Shown here: piece by piece, positions 23,165 to 35,662 of the stretch
Numbering within the stretch: position 1 is the first letter of the stretch
Layout of the letters: each line of letters starts with the position of its first letter
Assembly (NCBI GenBank): GCA_033239005.1
Contig: BSQZ01000038.1
Location: 4,356,001-4,420,000 of the forward strand
Reading direction: 5' to 3'
Length of the DNA stretch: 64,000 bases
Source of the DNA: Lamellibrachia satsuma
Lineage: Eukaryota; Annelida; Polychaeta; Sabellida; Siboglinidae
Notes under the pieces: generated by a model
Told to the model about the DNA's origin: nothing
Database searches by the model: none
Seen by the model: only the letters and a program-made list of their open reading frames with translations
Made by a program: the position numbers and the translations under genes

Positions 23165-24062
23165 CCAATGTCATGTGACACAAGCTGGAGTAGGACTGGT
23201 GGGAGCCCCTGGCTGATGTCTCGGTTCATCGTAGGTTTCTTTCTGTGGATGTTAATCGCCTCCTTTATTTTTCTCCTTTCCCAGTTCTCCTCATGGTCTA
23301 GAATATTAACATCCTTCATAGAGCACCGATGACCTGTGTTCACTTATAGCTGATAGGGGTTGGCGACAAGATAGATGTTCTTTGATTCTTGTGCCAAGTG
23401 TTCTGGCTGTTTCTCCTATATAGTGTTGGTCACATTCTGGGCATTGTATGTCATATACTAGCCCACACTTTGCTGCCTTTGCTGTTCTGTCTTTTGGGTG
23501 TACCAACAGTGACCTCAGGGTGTTGATAGGTTTGTGGTAAACCGGGATGTTATAGGACTTGAAAATCCTTGCTACTTGTTCTGATAGTTTACTAATGTAG
23601 GGCAGACCTATGGCATGTTGTCTTCTGCTGGTTTCTGTGGTGGTGTTCTCCTTCCTTCTCATTGGTTGCTGGTGTTAAACATCCAAGTTTTGTAACCGTT
23701 TGCTTTCAGCACTTTCTTGATGTGGTCCACCTCTGTGTTCTTGTCTTCTTCCGTTATCAGGTTTTCTGCCCTTTGGAGGAGTGTCCTTGACCACTGATCG
23801 TTTGTGTTCTAGGTGGTGATTAGAATCCCAGTTCAAATATTGGTCCGTGTGGGTTGCTTTCCGATATATCTTGACCTTGGTTGATCCATCATCATTCAGG
23901 CATACACGTGTCTAGAAAGGCTAACGTATTTTCCTGTTCTGGTTCTACCGTGAACTTAATGTTCTCGTCCATTGAATTCAGATGGTGTGTGAAATGTTCT
24001 ACTTCGCTCTCTTGTAATACTGTGAATGCGTCATCTACATACCTCAACCAGATGTTTGGTAA
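23165..24062 (-). pseudogene. Penelope-like element fragment: RT core (YVDD) to GIY-YIG endonuclease, broken
   Basis: From 24062 leftward on the minus strand, one frame reads PNIWLRYVDDAFTVLQESEV and [20 protein letters not shown]: the YVDD catalytic motif and following segment of Penelope-like reverse transcriptase. A changed frame then gives [25 protein letters not shown], typical of the region after the RT. The GIY-YIG endonuclease follows: GLVYDIQCPECDQHYIGETA RTLGTRIKEHL, then after another frame change near 23340 NTGHRCSMKDVNILDHEENW. The ends are truncated and several frame changes show that it is dead. The right end meets the CR1-like copy directly. Confidence 0.88.
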
Positions 24063-24930
24063 TTATGATTAATATTAATAACCAAGAAACCGGATCATCT
24101 ATCCATTCAAGTATCCTTGTGTTTAGCTTATTGTTAAAGTTATTTCTATGCGCTAGACAAAGGGTCCTCCATTATCGCCCACATGTGCATATCAAATTCA
24201 AATATTGCCCATCAATACATCTCCAGTATATACAAGTTTTAATTAATTGATATATATTTGATAATTGTCACAATCAGAGCCCATTATGAACGAAAAGACA
24301 ATATCTAGCAACCCCCAAATATTTTTTTTATAGTACTCTTTTGGGAGAGGGGGTCATGAAAAAGAGTATTGTCTGTATTATTTCATTAATATTGACAATT
24401 TTGAACAAACCATAATACTGTGTACTTTTTAACCCTGCTTTTCAAAGCTCCTACAAACTCATAAGTGTTAGTACACAAATTGACACTGATCAATGGGCAT
24501 GGACTGTAATACAGTGTCTTTAGGTTGGTAGAGCATATTGTTAATTTACAAATAGGGAGCCTTTGTAGTTTGTTAATTGCAATTTAACTGGCCAGCATTT
24601 GTCCTGGGAATCAAGCAATACTGCCAACAATGTTCAAATGCTCAAAAGGAATACACTTGAAATTGTCACAATTAAATACAATTAACACTAGTTTTAGACT
24701 GACAAATGCATAAATACAAGACCCAGCAAAGGAACATCTGTAATAATCCTACCATTTATTTTAATTAAGAACTCTAGTGTGTTTAGAGCACAAAGATATT
24801 GTGTACTGTAGCAGATTACGTAGACTGTAGAAGTGATGTTGCCTGTACAAGATTGTTTCCTTTCTGGGCTGTAAGTAAATACAATGCAAACAAATTATAC
24901 AATGTTTATGTTGTGTTTTTCATTTGATCT
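24063..24930. other. Intergenic: nothing seen
   Basis: About 0.87 kb of AT-rich sequence without a supportable feature. Confidence 0.5.
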
Positions 24931-24936
24931 ATTTAG

Positions 24937-25119
24937 TAAGCAGCAATGAAAGGATTAAGGCAGACTGGCCTCACAGTCAGCGTCTACCAGACAGACAAGA
25001 CAGTATGAAGAGTCCCACTGAAGAATGTTGGAAGCTCTCAACTGGTATTGATGTCCCTGGCCAGTCTCTACCAGGGATGATGAAGTCATTACGAGTGCCA
25101 ACTATTCAATTTGAATAAG
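24937..25119 (+). other. Isolated exon-like open segment, unknown
   Basis: After an acceptor-like tttgatctatttag the sequence stays open to a TGA-free end at TAA (25117-25119) and reads ERIKADWPHSQRLPDRQDSM, SPTEECWKLSTGI, and LRVPTIQFE. It is GC-richer than its surroundings and would look like a terminal coding exon, but I see no upstream exon to join and do not recognise the protein. It could equally be chance or part of a decayed repeat. Confidence 0.18.
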
Positions 25120-27400
25120 AAAAGTGGTGGCTGTAATTACTGAAATGATAGCTTAAGAAAATGCAGAACAATACAATCACCTGCCACATAAAAGAAATAG
25201 TAAATCAATCATATTACACTAATGTTACACTAGCAAGGGTTATAACATAGCATACAAAAAAAAGTAGATTGGTATGGTAGATTGAAAACAATAAACATGA
25301 AACCATTTATTACCAAGAGGAGGGTTTCAAAAACAAACAAACAAACAACAGTTAGCTAGCCAGCAGAGATGATTACACAGTGCCTCCCTCCCTATCAGCA
25401 TAGCCCCATGGTAATATATTTCTTCATATGTGCACAAAAGTAGAGCTAATACCTAATATAGATCGAAACCACTGCTACACCACCCACTGTCACGCACCAG
25501 TACATACAGGTCAAAAATACATTTCACATGTGGCTTACAAAGAGTGATGAGTTGTATTGGAAGAAGCAAACAAACTGTATAGACTGTGGTAACACACATA
25601 TACGCATGAAACTAGAATAGGCAACTCTCTAGCAGCTGGGGGCAGGCCACATGAACAGAGGTGTAGACGGCAACCGATGGAATTGGCACATTAAACAGAA
25701 ATGTCTTATAACAGAGCTTGATGCTGTGCATGACATTAATACTGTTAATGTTTACTATACATAGAACACATGTACAATATATCATTAGTTTCATAAAATA
25801 AAACTAATTATTTGTGTAGTAGTGCAACTCTATAGCATTTCTTAGAAGGCAGTCTCGTTGTCTAAAGACAAGTTGCGGCTAGTTAGCATAACATTGTTAA
25901 CTTGTAATATACACTAACATATATGTATAAAATAAACTATGTCACTGAATAAGGTTTCCTTATCATAAGTTGTCCACACAAGATCATATTAAAACATGCC
26001 CACACAAGAAAACACGTGCCCTTGACCAACTTAATTGGACGAGCAGTACGCACACAGTTAATTGAGTGAAACTGCACATAATCTAGCACTTGTTAATGCC
26101 ATAGTTAGGCAATACATGAAAACACACTACAAGCAGCAATCTGTCTAGGCTTTTGCTCGCTTATCAGATCTCGTAATATGGAAGCATTACAACACAATTT
26201 GAAATCTATGGGCTACAACTCAAGTCGCGGTAACGCAGTGGCAGTGCCGTTTGTTTCCAGTAGAAACTGCGAATATATCGATTTTTCTAATACACCAACA
26301 GCATACCTTCACTTCACTGCGACTCCCTTCCTGGTCAAGAAACAAATGACATTGAATCTGAATCGAACGTCCCCAGTGTTGAGAAGTAGGCCTACACTGG
26401 CACACGTGCGACCTCTTGTCAGCGGCGTCCTGCTTGGACAATACCAGGGTTGACAGCAGAATCAGGTTCTAAAGACGTTTGTTTACCCGATGAGCCACGC
26501 TTTCGCTACCGCGCATGAACAAACAACGCAGCACTACATATCAAACCTGGCGTCTTTATAAAGTCCGAAAACCAATGCCAATGCTTATATGTCGGTGCGA
26601 ACGAAAAGCCCAACCGAATTCAACAACGGCGCGAATGAAGTCTGAAGACATCATATCACCTTGACGATTTACAATACAGCGAAAATGGGCTTACCCGTCA
26701 ACGCAATTCACAACTGCAACGCAATTGTTGCTATTGCTTACCTAACGATAGCAGGCGGAATAATGCTCAATTGTAGCACTGTGTTCGTCTTGTGCTTCCC
26801 TGACTTAACATTGGATGTCTTCTACGTAAATCGTATTTTATTTCAATTTGTTGATCTCTTTCAACACGTGCTTGCCTCGGTCCAATTGAATTCTCGTCCC
26901 TTACCGTCTATCATTGTACTCTCGTACTTTGCGAGAGTACACGGATCTATTTTCTTTGGCTTCCCATTTCACCATGAAATTAATCCGACTAAAAATCACA
27001 CTTTAGTTATGGATACTATCATATTTTATTACACTAAGTACTTTATTAGCTACGTTTTGTTGTGCAATTACGATATTGTGCACATGGCAAACAATAATTA
27101 TCCCTAGATGTAGTACTATTTGTTTACGCGTATATTACCTTATACGAGGGGGAATACGGTTGCATCAAAACAAACCGAGAACTGCGTACGAAGTCCGTCA
27201 CCAAAGAAAGCGAAGCAGTACTCGCAATTAAACGCTACGAAACACGCTAAGAAACACCAACGAACCACTCAAATCGATACGGAAACACCGAAGTATTTAC
27301 ATTTGTACAACATGTAAGCATGAATTGGATCGGACACCAAAGAACGTGACAAATTTAATGTAATTCTGTGTTATTGTCGCTGCGTCGAATGGGCTGAATC
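25120..27400. promoter_or_regulatory. Flank upstream of ULK; CpG content rises from about 26.2 kb
   Basis: The left half shows nothing. From about 26.2 kb CpG dinucleotides become frequent compared with the depleted surroundings, as often seen around the promoters of constitutively expressed animal genes. The first ULK coding exon follows at 27531. No TATA box or transcription start can be fixed by eye. An open frame of 148 codons at 26661-27107 has no recognisable domain and I do not call it a gene. Confidence 0.35.
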
Positions 27401-27429
27401 AGCTGTCAAACGAATGGAATCCAGACAAA

Positions 27430-27453
27430 GCTGCTGCTGCTGCTGCTGCTGCT
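27430..27453 (+). repeat. (GCT)8 microsatellite in the presumed ULK 5'UTR
   Basis: Eight uninterrupted GCT triplets, 77 bp before the ULK start codon. In the transcript this would be an uncoded CUG-type tract unless an upstream start is used. Confidence 0.9.
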
Positions 27454-27530
27454 AGCTTCTGCATGGCGAGATCGACGGAAATCATTCATTCCGTGGGAAG
27501 AGTCGACCGACACAGTACCAAATAACAGCA

Positions 27531-27620
27531 ATGGATGCGATTGGGGAATTTGAATACAGCAAGAAAGATCTGATCGGCCATGGAGCATTTGCTGTGGTCT
27601 TCAAAGGACGTTACAAAAAG
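27531..27620 (+). CDS. ULK1/ULK2: ULK exon 1: start codon and P-loop
   Basis: Thirty codons from ATG to donor AAG|GTGAGT, ending in phase 0. It encodes [20 protein letters not shown] followed by [18 protein letters not shown] is the glycine-rich ATP loop of ULK kinases. The start is supported by the family's short N-terminal extension before [10 protein letters not shown] and by the CpG-rich 5' flank. Confidence 0.96.
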
Positions 27621-27944
27621 GTGAGTGGGTGAAAGGCTGACGACATCGGTGCCACGGGCATGGTGAGTGCTTTCCCGGTGCAAGATGAATAGACGCTCTG
27701 ACACACACCGCCCATGAAAGCACGCTTTGACAATACATTTTCTTGTCGATTGAAACGTTATTACTATTCGACATGTTTACCTTTGACAGTTCTTTTCTGA
27801 TAGATTTAATATTGAAAGGAAAAATAAATTATTTTCGAGTTTTGACATTATTTCCAGGGGGGGTGTAATATGTTACATTATTTATTTACTGCTATCCTTC
27901 CTGTTTGTTCTTTTAATTTCTGTTTCAGATATCGAAATACCAGT

Positions 27945-28018
27945 TTATAAGATATTATATAACTGTGTCTTTATAAGATATTATATAACTGTGTCTTTAT
28001 AAGATATTATATAACTGG
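27945..28018. repeat. 26-bp tandem repeat, about 3 copies, at the 5' boundary of the LINE
   Basis: Copies of ttataagatattatataact plus gtgtct. The last copy runs directly into the LINE sequence. Confidence 0.92.
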
Positions 28019-29826
28019 ATTCTTTGACTTTGTCAGTTTGTGTTTTTGAAGAATTCTTTTTAACTGACAGTGCTGGAAATATAATATCACAGGGGTTTTT
28101 AATGGCGGAAGACCTAAATGGTTACTTCAGTTCAGTGTTTACAAAAGAAGATATTAGTTCATTACCAGTTGCTGATGCTAAATTTCAGGGGACTAAATCT
28201 GACTATTTAGGACCGTTAGTTGTAACTCCAGAATTGGTAGCTAGGAAAATAAAGGCAATGAAGGATAACAAATCACCGGGAGTGGATGGGATTCCTCCAA
28301 AATTACTAATGGAAACAGTAGATCAAATCAGTATACCACTTGCAAGAGTATTCAACTTGTCATTAAAAGAGGGAGTTGTTCCGTTTGAATGGAAAGAAGC
28401 AAACATCATACCATTATTTAAAAAGGGTTCGAGAAATAAGTCAGAGAATTACAGACCAGTGAGTTTAACGTCAGTGATTTGTAAATTATTAGAAAGGTTA
28501 ATTAAAGACCATATGGTGGACTTCCTCGTTAAGCATAAATTATTAAATTCATCTCAACATGGATTCCTTAAAGCGAGGTCATGCTTAACAAATGTGTTAT
28601 GTTTTTGGAAGAAATCACTAAGTGGATAGACGAGGATCGCCAGTAGATATTATCTACTTAGATTTTCAGAAAGCTTTTGACAAAGTGCCACATCAAAGAT
28701 TGCTACTTAAATTAAAAGCCCATGGTATCGGGGATAGCATAACTGACTGGATAGAACAATGGCTGACTGACAGAAGACAACGAGTTGTAGTAGATGGCGA
28801 AGTTTCAAATTGGAAATCGGTTTTGAGTGGGGTACCTCAAGGATCAGTATTAGGACCTATATTATTCTTAATTTATATCAATGACTTGGACGACAGTATA
28901 ACAAGTAACGTACTGAAATTTGCGGACGACACAAAACTGTTTAGAAAGGTTAATACTGATGGTGATAAACAACATTTACAAAACGATCTAGACAGATTAG
29001 TGAAATGGTCTGAGAAATGGCAGATGCTGTTCAATTTTGGGAAATGTAAATGCCTACATACAGGACATGGGAACTTGAATGTAAACTATAAAATGGGAGC
29101 TACTGTTCTTGGTACTACTGTAAAAGAAAAGGACTTAGGAGTTACAATAAGCGCTGATATGAAAGTTTCAGAGCAGTGTGGTATTGCAGCTTCAAAGGGT
29201 AATCAAATTCTTGGATTGATTAGAAGAAACATAACATACAAGGGAAAAAAGTTAATTATACCTCTTTATAAAGCAATAGTTAGACCTCATTTAGAATACT
29301 GTATACAAGCATGGAGACCATATCGTAAGAAGGATATAGATACGCTTGAACGCATACAAAGGACAGCAACTAAAATGATTCAAGAACTTAGAGACCTTAG
29401 TTATGAAGAACGCCTGAAAGAATGTGGTTTAACAACTCTAGAGACAAGGAGGTTAAGAGGAGATCAGATCGAAGTTTTTAAGATATTGAATGGGTATGAA
29501 AATATTGATAGAAATATGTTTTTCTCACTCAAGAAGGATAGCAGAACTAGAGGACATGAGGTAAAATTAGTAAAGGATCAATGTAGATTGGACATCAGGA
29601 AGCACTCGTTCTCACAGAGGACAGTAAATGAATGGAACAAACTGTCTACAGATTGTGTAACTGCTAGCAGCGTGAATATGTTTAAAAACAAGGTTGACAC
29701 ATATATCAGAAGGGCGGGTTATAAGTAGGTGAACATTGTTGGACTCTCGATAAGCCAATGGCTTCCTTGTCCACTTGCCATCTGGGCCTTTGGCTTGGAT
29801 GGCAAATCTTGTTAAATCTTGTTAAA
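28019..29826 (+). pseudogene. CR1-like LINE, 5'-truncated reverse transcriptase copy inside ULK intron 1
   Basis: Two open frames split a single reverse-transcriptase reading. The first (to 28629) has MAEDLNGYFSSVFTKEDISS, NKSPGVDGIPPKLL and SENYRPVSLTSVICKLLERL. The second (28622-29728) has DIIYLDFQKAFDKVPHQRLL, GVPQGSVLGPILFLIYINDL, the catalytic FADDTKLF, and a tail ending NMFKNKVDTYIRRAGYK. Comparison with the 22-kb copy shows single missing bases near 28600 and 28635, which break the frame. The endonuclease part is absent, a typical 5' truncation. A 3' segment (cattggcttccttgtcc) and short end repeats (ttgttaaatc twice) close the element at about 29826. No enzyme can be made from this copy as it stands. 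Confidence 0.95.
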
Positions 29827-31159
29827 CTGACATTATCATTGAGATAAAACAACCTAAACATTATTTTATTATTAGGACGTTATTGTAAAAGCAAAAATCA
29901 ATTATTTTACAATAAATCATGCAGTGCTGCCAATGCAATAGGACTGGCAAATGTACCTGCTAACCCCAAGGTGTTCAAGATTAACATACACCAGCTATGT
30001 CGTGATATAGTGCATCTCTTATGAAAGCTAATTTTATATGTTATGTTTTATTGTGATTAAAACATATTCTGTATGTTTTCTGACTTTCATCTGTTGTTTG
30101 CAAAATATTTCTGAAATGGCATTAATTAGAATGACATTTATGTTGTCTATTAAATTGATGTGGCAGAATTGATTACATTTATATGGAAGTTTGAAGTCGT
30201 GTTACACTGTTAAAAAGAACCAAGACAGTGACTCATTTGATCGATTGGCTATATATGTATGCATTACTCATGCTGTTTGAATATTACTGCACCTAGCAAT
30301 CAATCAACTCATGTGAAACTGTGTTTTTGTCTCACACATGCTGTGGATTTTAACTGTCATTCTTTATAAAGTTTTACTGTCAACTGTATACTTGCATGTT
30401 CTCCGTTCAAGGCATGACTCATACTTTTACATGTCTGACTTGTTATGCACTCATCTATTGCTCCATCTAATACATACACTACTATTGCCGGTGCCTGGCA
30501 TCACCACATGTATGTATTATCTTAGTACTACACAGTTCACACCACCTAATGTAAAAAAATATTATTTATTATTATTAGTTAATAATATTGTTGTAATTCT
30601 GTATACATCTGATTTATTATTGCAATATGATCTATACACTACACATGAATATATTATTACAATCATTACATTGGTATAATAGCAAACAGTTTGCCAATGC
30701 TTACTTCTTAAAGTCATATTTATACCATACAGCCCTGTATATGCCTACTGGCCTCGGCTCTGCTGTCAACCTGCAATTGTATAAAAAAAATTACCAACTG
30801 TTATACATGTTGTTTTTTGTACATGTATGAGCTATGCAATTCCAAATTAAAACTGTCTCTCTCGTGCAAACCCAGAAATGTGCACATGTTTTTTTACCTG
30901 TAAAACTGGTGACAGTTATATATCCACCAGAGTACAAATTAACGAATTGATTCCTATAATAAAGTACATAAAAATGCGCACAGGTGTTTGTAAGATGATA
31001 ACATAAAGTCACCAAATCGTGAACTGCCCAGCGTGATTACCAACATCTGCTGGTTTGGTGCACAGTGTTCATGAGAGTGCTTTTGGATATGGTTTGAATT
31101 GATGAAGTGTTATTTACAAGCCATTTGATAAACAGGGGCCACATACCACAATACAGGGT

Positions 31160-31470
31160 TTTAAAAAATCATGATTAAAAAAAAATGTTAATGGGATTTT
31201 TTTATTTAAATAACATTTTTTTATTTATTTGATTTTTTTTAATCTGGTATACACAGTGTCACAAAACATTTTACTATCAGGTTATCTGGTGTCAATACAG
31301 CTACACAAGTATGCACAAAACTTTGTTGATCTTGATGCTTGTAAACAATTATTTGTGATAAATTCATATAAATCAGCGATTAAAAAAACCGGAAGTAAAA
31401 AAAAATCATAAATCAATGATTTTTTTGAGCGATTTAAATCATGATTTAAATCAAATGATTTAAATCAAAC
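31160..31470. mobile_element. AT-rich inverted-repeat patch, possible MITE
   Basis: The left side has ttttaaaaaatcatgatt and the right side repeats of gatttaaatcatgatttaaa and aaatgatttaaatc. The two ends can pair with each other and with themselves. No clear target duplication is visible, so simple AT-rich sequence is an alternative. Confidence 0.3.
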
Positions 31471-31727
31471 AAATCTGCCACAATACAAAAAAATTTTGTT
31501 CAAAAGCTCATAAAAATGTTTTTCAAAACATCAAACAAAAAAGCTTCTCTCAAAAGCTTATATAAAAAAGCTTTGTGCAAAACATGAAAACCTCCTGATC
31601 ATTCACCAGTATGAACCTTCAGATTCAGAGAATCAGACAAACTTGTGTTGGCACCTAGATAGACAAATGCAACTATGCACAGGCAGAGTATATCCATTAG
31701 ATGTTGTTTGTGGGATTTTGTTTGCAG

Positions 31728-31820
31728 GATAAGAACAAGCCGGTGGCCATCAAGTGCATCACAAAGAAGAACTTGGCCAAATCCCAGAGTCTGCTAAGCA
31801 AAGAGATCAAGATTCTGAAG
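31728..31820 (+). CDS. ULK1/ULK2: ULK exon 2: catalytic lysine and helix C
   Basis: The acceptor is tttgcag and the donor AAG|GTCAGG (the +3 C is unusual). 31 codons, phase 0 at both ends. It encodes DKNKPVAIKCITKKNLAKSQ then SLLSKEIKIL. VAIK carries the ATP-anchoring Lys and the Glu of KEIKIL is its helix-C partner. Confidence 0.96.
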
Positions 31821-33317
31821 GTCAGGCATCTTCTGCATATATCTCCCTTCTCACTGCCTCCCTGCCTCTATCCTGTATGTGAGCAGACAGTCACATATAC
31901 TGAGCTGTCTAGTCCCCGTCTGTTTTTATGTAGCTTTATAGTATTATGTGGATTCACTGATGGTGACAATAATATTATTGTTAATTTACACTTGCAGCCA
32001 TGGTTCATATTCCTGCCATCATCAGCAACAGTTTGCAGCATTTATGAATAATATTTTTATTTGTTAACAATAATAGTGAATTAATTTATCCATTTGTCAG
32101 GAATTGTGAATGTGCCCCCTCATATTGCCCCACCTGGGACACCCATCAGCTTGACCCCCTGCATGTGTATCCCTGCCTCCAGTCTCTCCTAGGCCTGTAT
32201 TGTCACCTCCTAGATGTCACACTGTGTCCCTGTCAAACAGGTCCACCACCAACTGCTTACATAAGGCTCTTGGTGACAAGATTGACAACCCTACAAGACT
32301 TTGGCCAATGAAAGGCCTTCTCAAGTTCGCTCATTTGGTCCTGTCTGACACAAAAAGGATTTTTACTTTCACAATGTGGCTGTTTTCTCACAGGTAGAGA
32401 TGTGTGACTTTCTTGGGAAGTTGTTGAAAAATGTGAGAAGATTGAGCCATCAAGATATTTATAGAAGTATCTTGATTTGCAACATTCTTTGTTTCACTAT
32501 TTTTTACACTACCTGGTCTATTTATAAAAGTATAAACATAATTTTTTTTTATTTTGTTGAGCATTGTGTGAAATTTTATATTAATGAAAACAATATACAC
32601 GTATATATATATATATACCTTTATGCTAAAAAATTACTTTGGTATCCAAAACTTGTGTTAATGTGATTGTGGTTGTGATTGTAATGCAATATTTTGCGCC
32701 ATAATCTTGATTTTTGTGTAACTGAACTTCTATTGAGCACTTTACAGTTACAAAATATTCAAGTTATATGATTGCAAATAACCCAAAACTGCATCATAAA
32801 ATATTACATAATATTTTATCATAATAGGTTTATTTAGATTACACACACATGTACAATTTTAGCTAACAAATATGCAAACTTTTTTGCATGCTTCTGTCAT
32901 CCTAAAAGGACAACATATACTGTCAAGGAGCAGTTGACCTTATGGCCTTGCATGGGTTAACAAGGTCACCAGGTGCCTTGTATGCACTCAGCGTCTACAT
33001 ACACAGAGGTCCAGGCAAGCTGCAGCCCACATTGACCTAAGCCTACTAACACACATTAAAGCAGGCCACTCTCTATGGACAACCAGTGTCATAAATCTTG
33101 ACACATTACAGAGCAGGTTAGTTGGTAGGAACTGTCTCACATGCGTCAGCAGAATGTGTGTCTCCAAGAAACACAAGCATGTTACTAGTGTTTGGTTGCT
33201 AAGGAGATGTGTCCATACCATGTATAATGATAGTTATTATTATTGTTTGATGACTCAAAATTCTAAACACAGTTGCATGGCCAGGAAAGTCACATTTTTA
33301 CATAATCCTTTATTGTG

Positions 33318-33974
33318 TTGGGGGGGGACTGAATGAGCTGACCATGCTGATGGGGGGGACTGAATGAGCTGACCATGCTGATGGGGGGGACTGAATGAGC
33401 TGACCATGCTGATGGGGGGACTGAATGAGCTGATCATGCTGATGGGGGGGACTGAATGAGCTGATCATGCTGATGGGGGGACTGAATGAGCTGATCATGC
33501 TGATGGGGGGACTGAATGAGCTGATCATGCTGATGGGGGGACTGAATGAGCTGATCATGCTGATGGGGGACTGAATGAGCTGATCATGCTGATGGGGGAC
33601 TGAATGAGCTGATCATGCTGATGGGGGAGGACTGAATGAGCTGACCATGCTGATGGGGGGACTGAATGAGCTGATCATGCTGATGGGGGGACTGAATGAG
33701 CTGATCATGCTGATGGGGGGACTGGAATGAGCTGATCATGCTGATGGGGGACTGAATGAGCTGATCATGCTGATGGGGGGAATGCTGATGGGGGGACTGA
33801 ATGAGCTGATCATGCTGATGGGGGGGACTGAATGAGCTGACCATGCTGATGGGGGGGACTGAATGAGCTGACCATGCTGATGGGGGGGACTGAATGAGCT
33901 GACCATGCTGATGGGGGGGACTGAATGAGCTGACCATGCTGATGGGGGGGGGACTGAATGAGCTGATCATGCTG
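33318..33974. repeat. Minisatellite, 30-31-bp unit, about 21 copies, one G-run per unit
   Basis: Units are gactgaatgagctgatcatg or the ctgaccatg form, then ctgat and a run of 5-9 G. The G-run length differs from unit to unit, and one unit near 33775 is truncated. GACC-type units sit at both ends and GATC-type units in the middle. Confidence 0.95.
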
Positions 33975-35662
33975 ACATTGGAATGTAGTCCTATTTAGTG
34001 TGCAACAAATAATGTAACATGATGCTCTAGTTACTGACCAAAGGGTGTGCTATTTTTTGGAGTAAGTCATATTGTTTGTAAACAAAGAGATTCAGTGGTA
34101 CTTATGAACATACCTATACATTGTATGCTCTCACAAACTTTTTGTTTTGACTCTCCATGAAAATTTTGAAAACAAATTAAAATGTATGACAATCTTCAAG
34201 GGCCCCAGAGCGCGCCTACAAAATCTCAGCCCCGTTCGTGCGAAACTGACAGAGATATGAAAGTACAAAGAAAAACAAACAAAGGCAGTCAGAACTAGAT
34301 GCCTTGTAATATAGATGTAATAATTATAGATGTACTAAGATGTTGAATAATTTAGTTAAGCAAGACTTATGTTCTTCAAACAAAGTGGGGGCTTGCCCAA
34401 ATAGGCCACTGACATATCATTATTCAGTATAAAATGTAGTCTCATATTGGCCAGCAGTGATGGCCTGGTTTAGAGCTAGGGCAGAACATTATTCCTTTTT
34501 ACACTTGTATAGCTAAAAATAGTTATTTACAGGTGTTGTTTTTTTTGCGATTTATGTAAACATAAAATTTGGTTTACAAATTGAGCCTTTGCCAAAGAAC
34601 CAGGTAGATTTTGGTGTTTTTTTTCTCGTTTTCACTGACAAAGTATCCATTTAGCTGGCACCTTGACAATTCATTGTCCAAGCCAATCACACAAGTTTGT
34701 CCTGTTTGGAAGACTCAAGGTGATTGATGCACTTCTGATGTCCCAGTACACTGGCTGGTCATGCTGATGCTGCATGTATGGGTAATGGAGGTCACATGCA
34801 TCTAGAGTTCCTGCTCCCAGGTCATGCATATATCCAGGTGGCTTGACTATAAATAAACCTGTCCAAAATGCATGATAAAACAGCCTGGGTATCTTTGTGG
34901 AAACTGAGGTGTTAAGCATGGAGGGGCTCCCAGTTTTGCATAAAGGGTGTGACTAGGTCTTTGTTTGGGGTATATTCCCACAGGATACCTGACCCTTATC
35001 TGTGACAGGTTAATCTTAGAGACATACCCCAACCTTACTGCTCAAGCATTGCAGACAAAGGACTTCAGTGTTTTGCTGGAAGGAAAGAATTTAATATACA
35101 TGCAGCTGTTGGTTTTTCTGTCTGGTCAATTATGGGTGTCAACCATTATTATGGGTGTCAACCATTATTATTATACTGTTTTTATCTGTTGATAGTTCAC
35201 GGAAAAAACTCTTCACAAAGCATCATTGGCTTTGTCTGATTATGGCTGGTGGGCTTGTGGTGACAAACTGTATAATCAACACTTTGAGGTTTATTCTGAA
35301 AAAGGACATGTTGCAAACTTCATAGTCATAGTGCCCAGTAAATGACAACTGGTGTTCTAGTTACCCTGGCGTGACCTCTAACCCTAAGTTGTATATGGAA
35401 TACAACAGTCACATTTTTGTTTGTTTACATTCTTTCACCAGCCTTTTCTGCATGTAAAACTTCTGCATTTAGGTCAGTAAGTATGTATACTACAAAGTAG
35501 TCCCAGGCAATCTGTTGTTAACACCAGCCAAACATGTTTTGCAGTAAATTGGGAAAATATTTGATGATATACTATAGCTGCATTACATGGCAGAAAAGGC
35601 AGCTATGTATGTGGATGTTTGACGTAGGTCACGTAACTTGGTACAATCGTAGAAAACACACA

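Larger units (their letters stand above)
27621..31727 (+). other. ULK intron 1, hosting a CR1-like LINE
   Basis: A 4.1-kb intron. It carries a 26-bp triplication (27945-28018), a broken LINE in the sense orientation (28019-29826), and an AT-rich inverted-repeat patch (31160-31470). The rest of the intron shows nothing. Confidence 0.8.

Noticed and set aside
26661..27107. 148-codon plus frame upstream of ULK
   Set aside because: No recognisable domain, hydrophobic patches of low regularity, no homology I can name. Chance frame in a promoter-proximal region is more likely.
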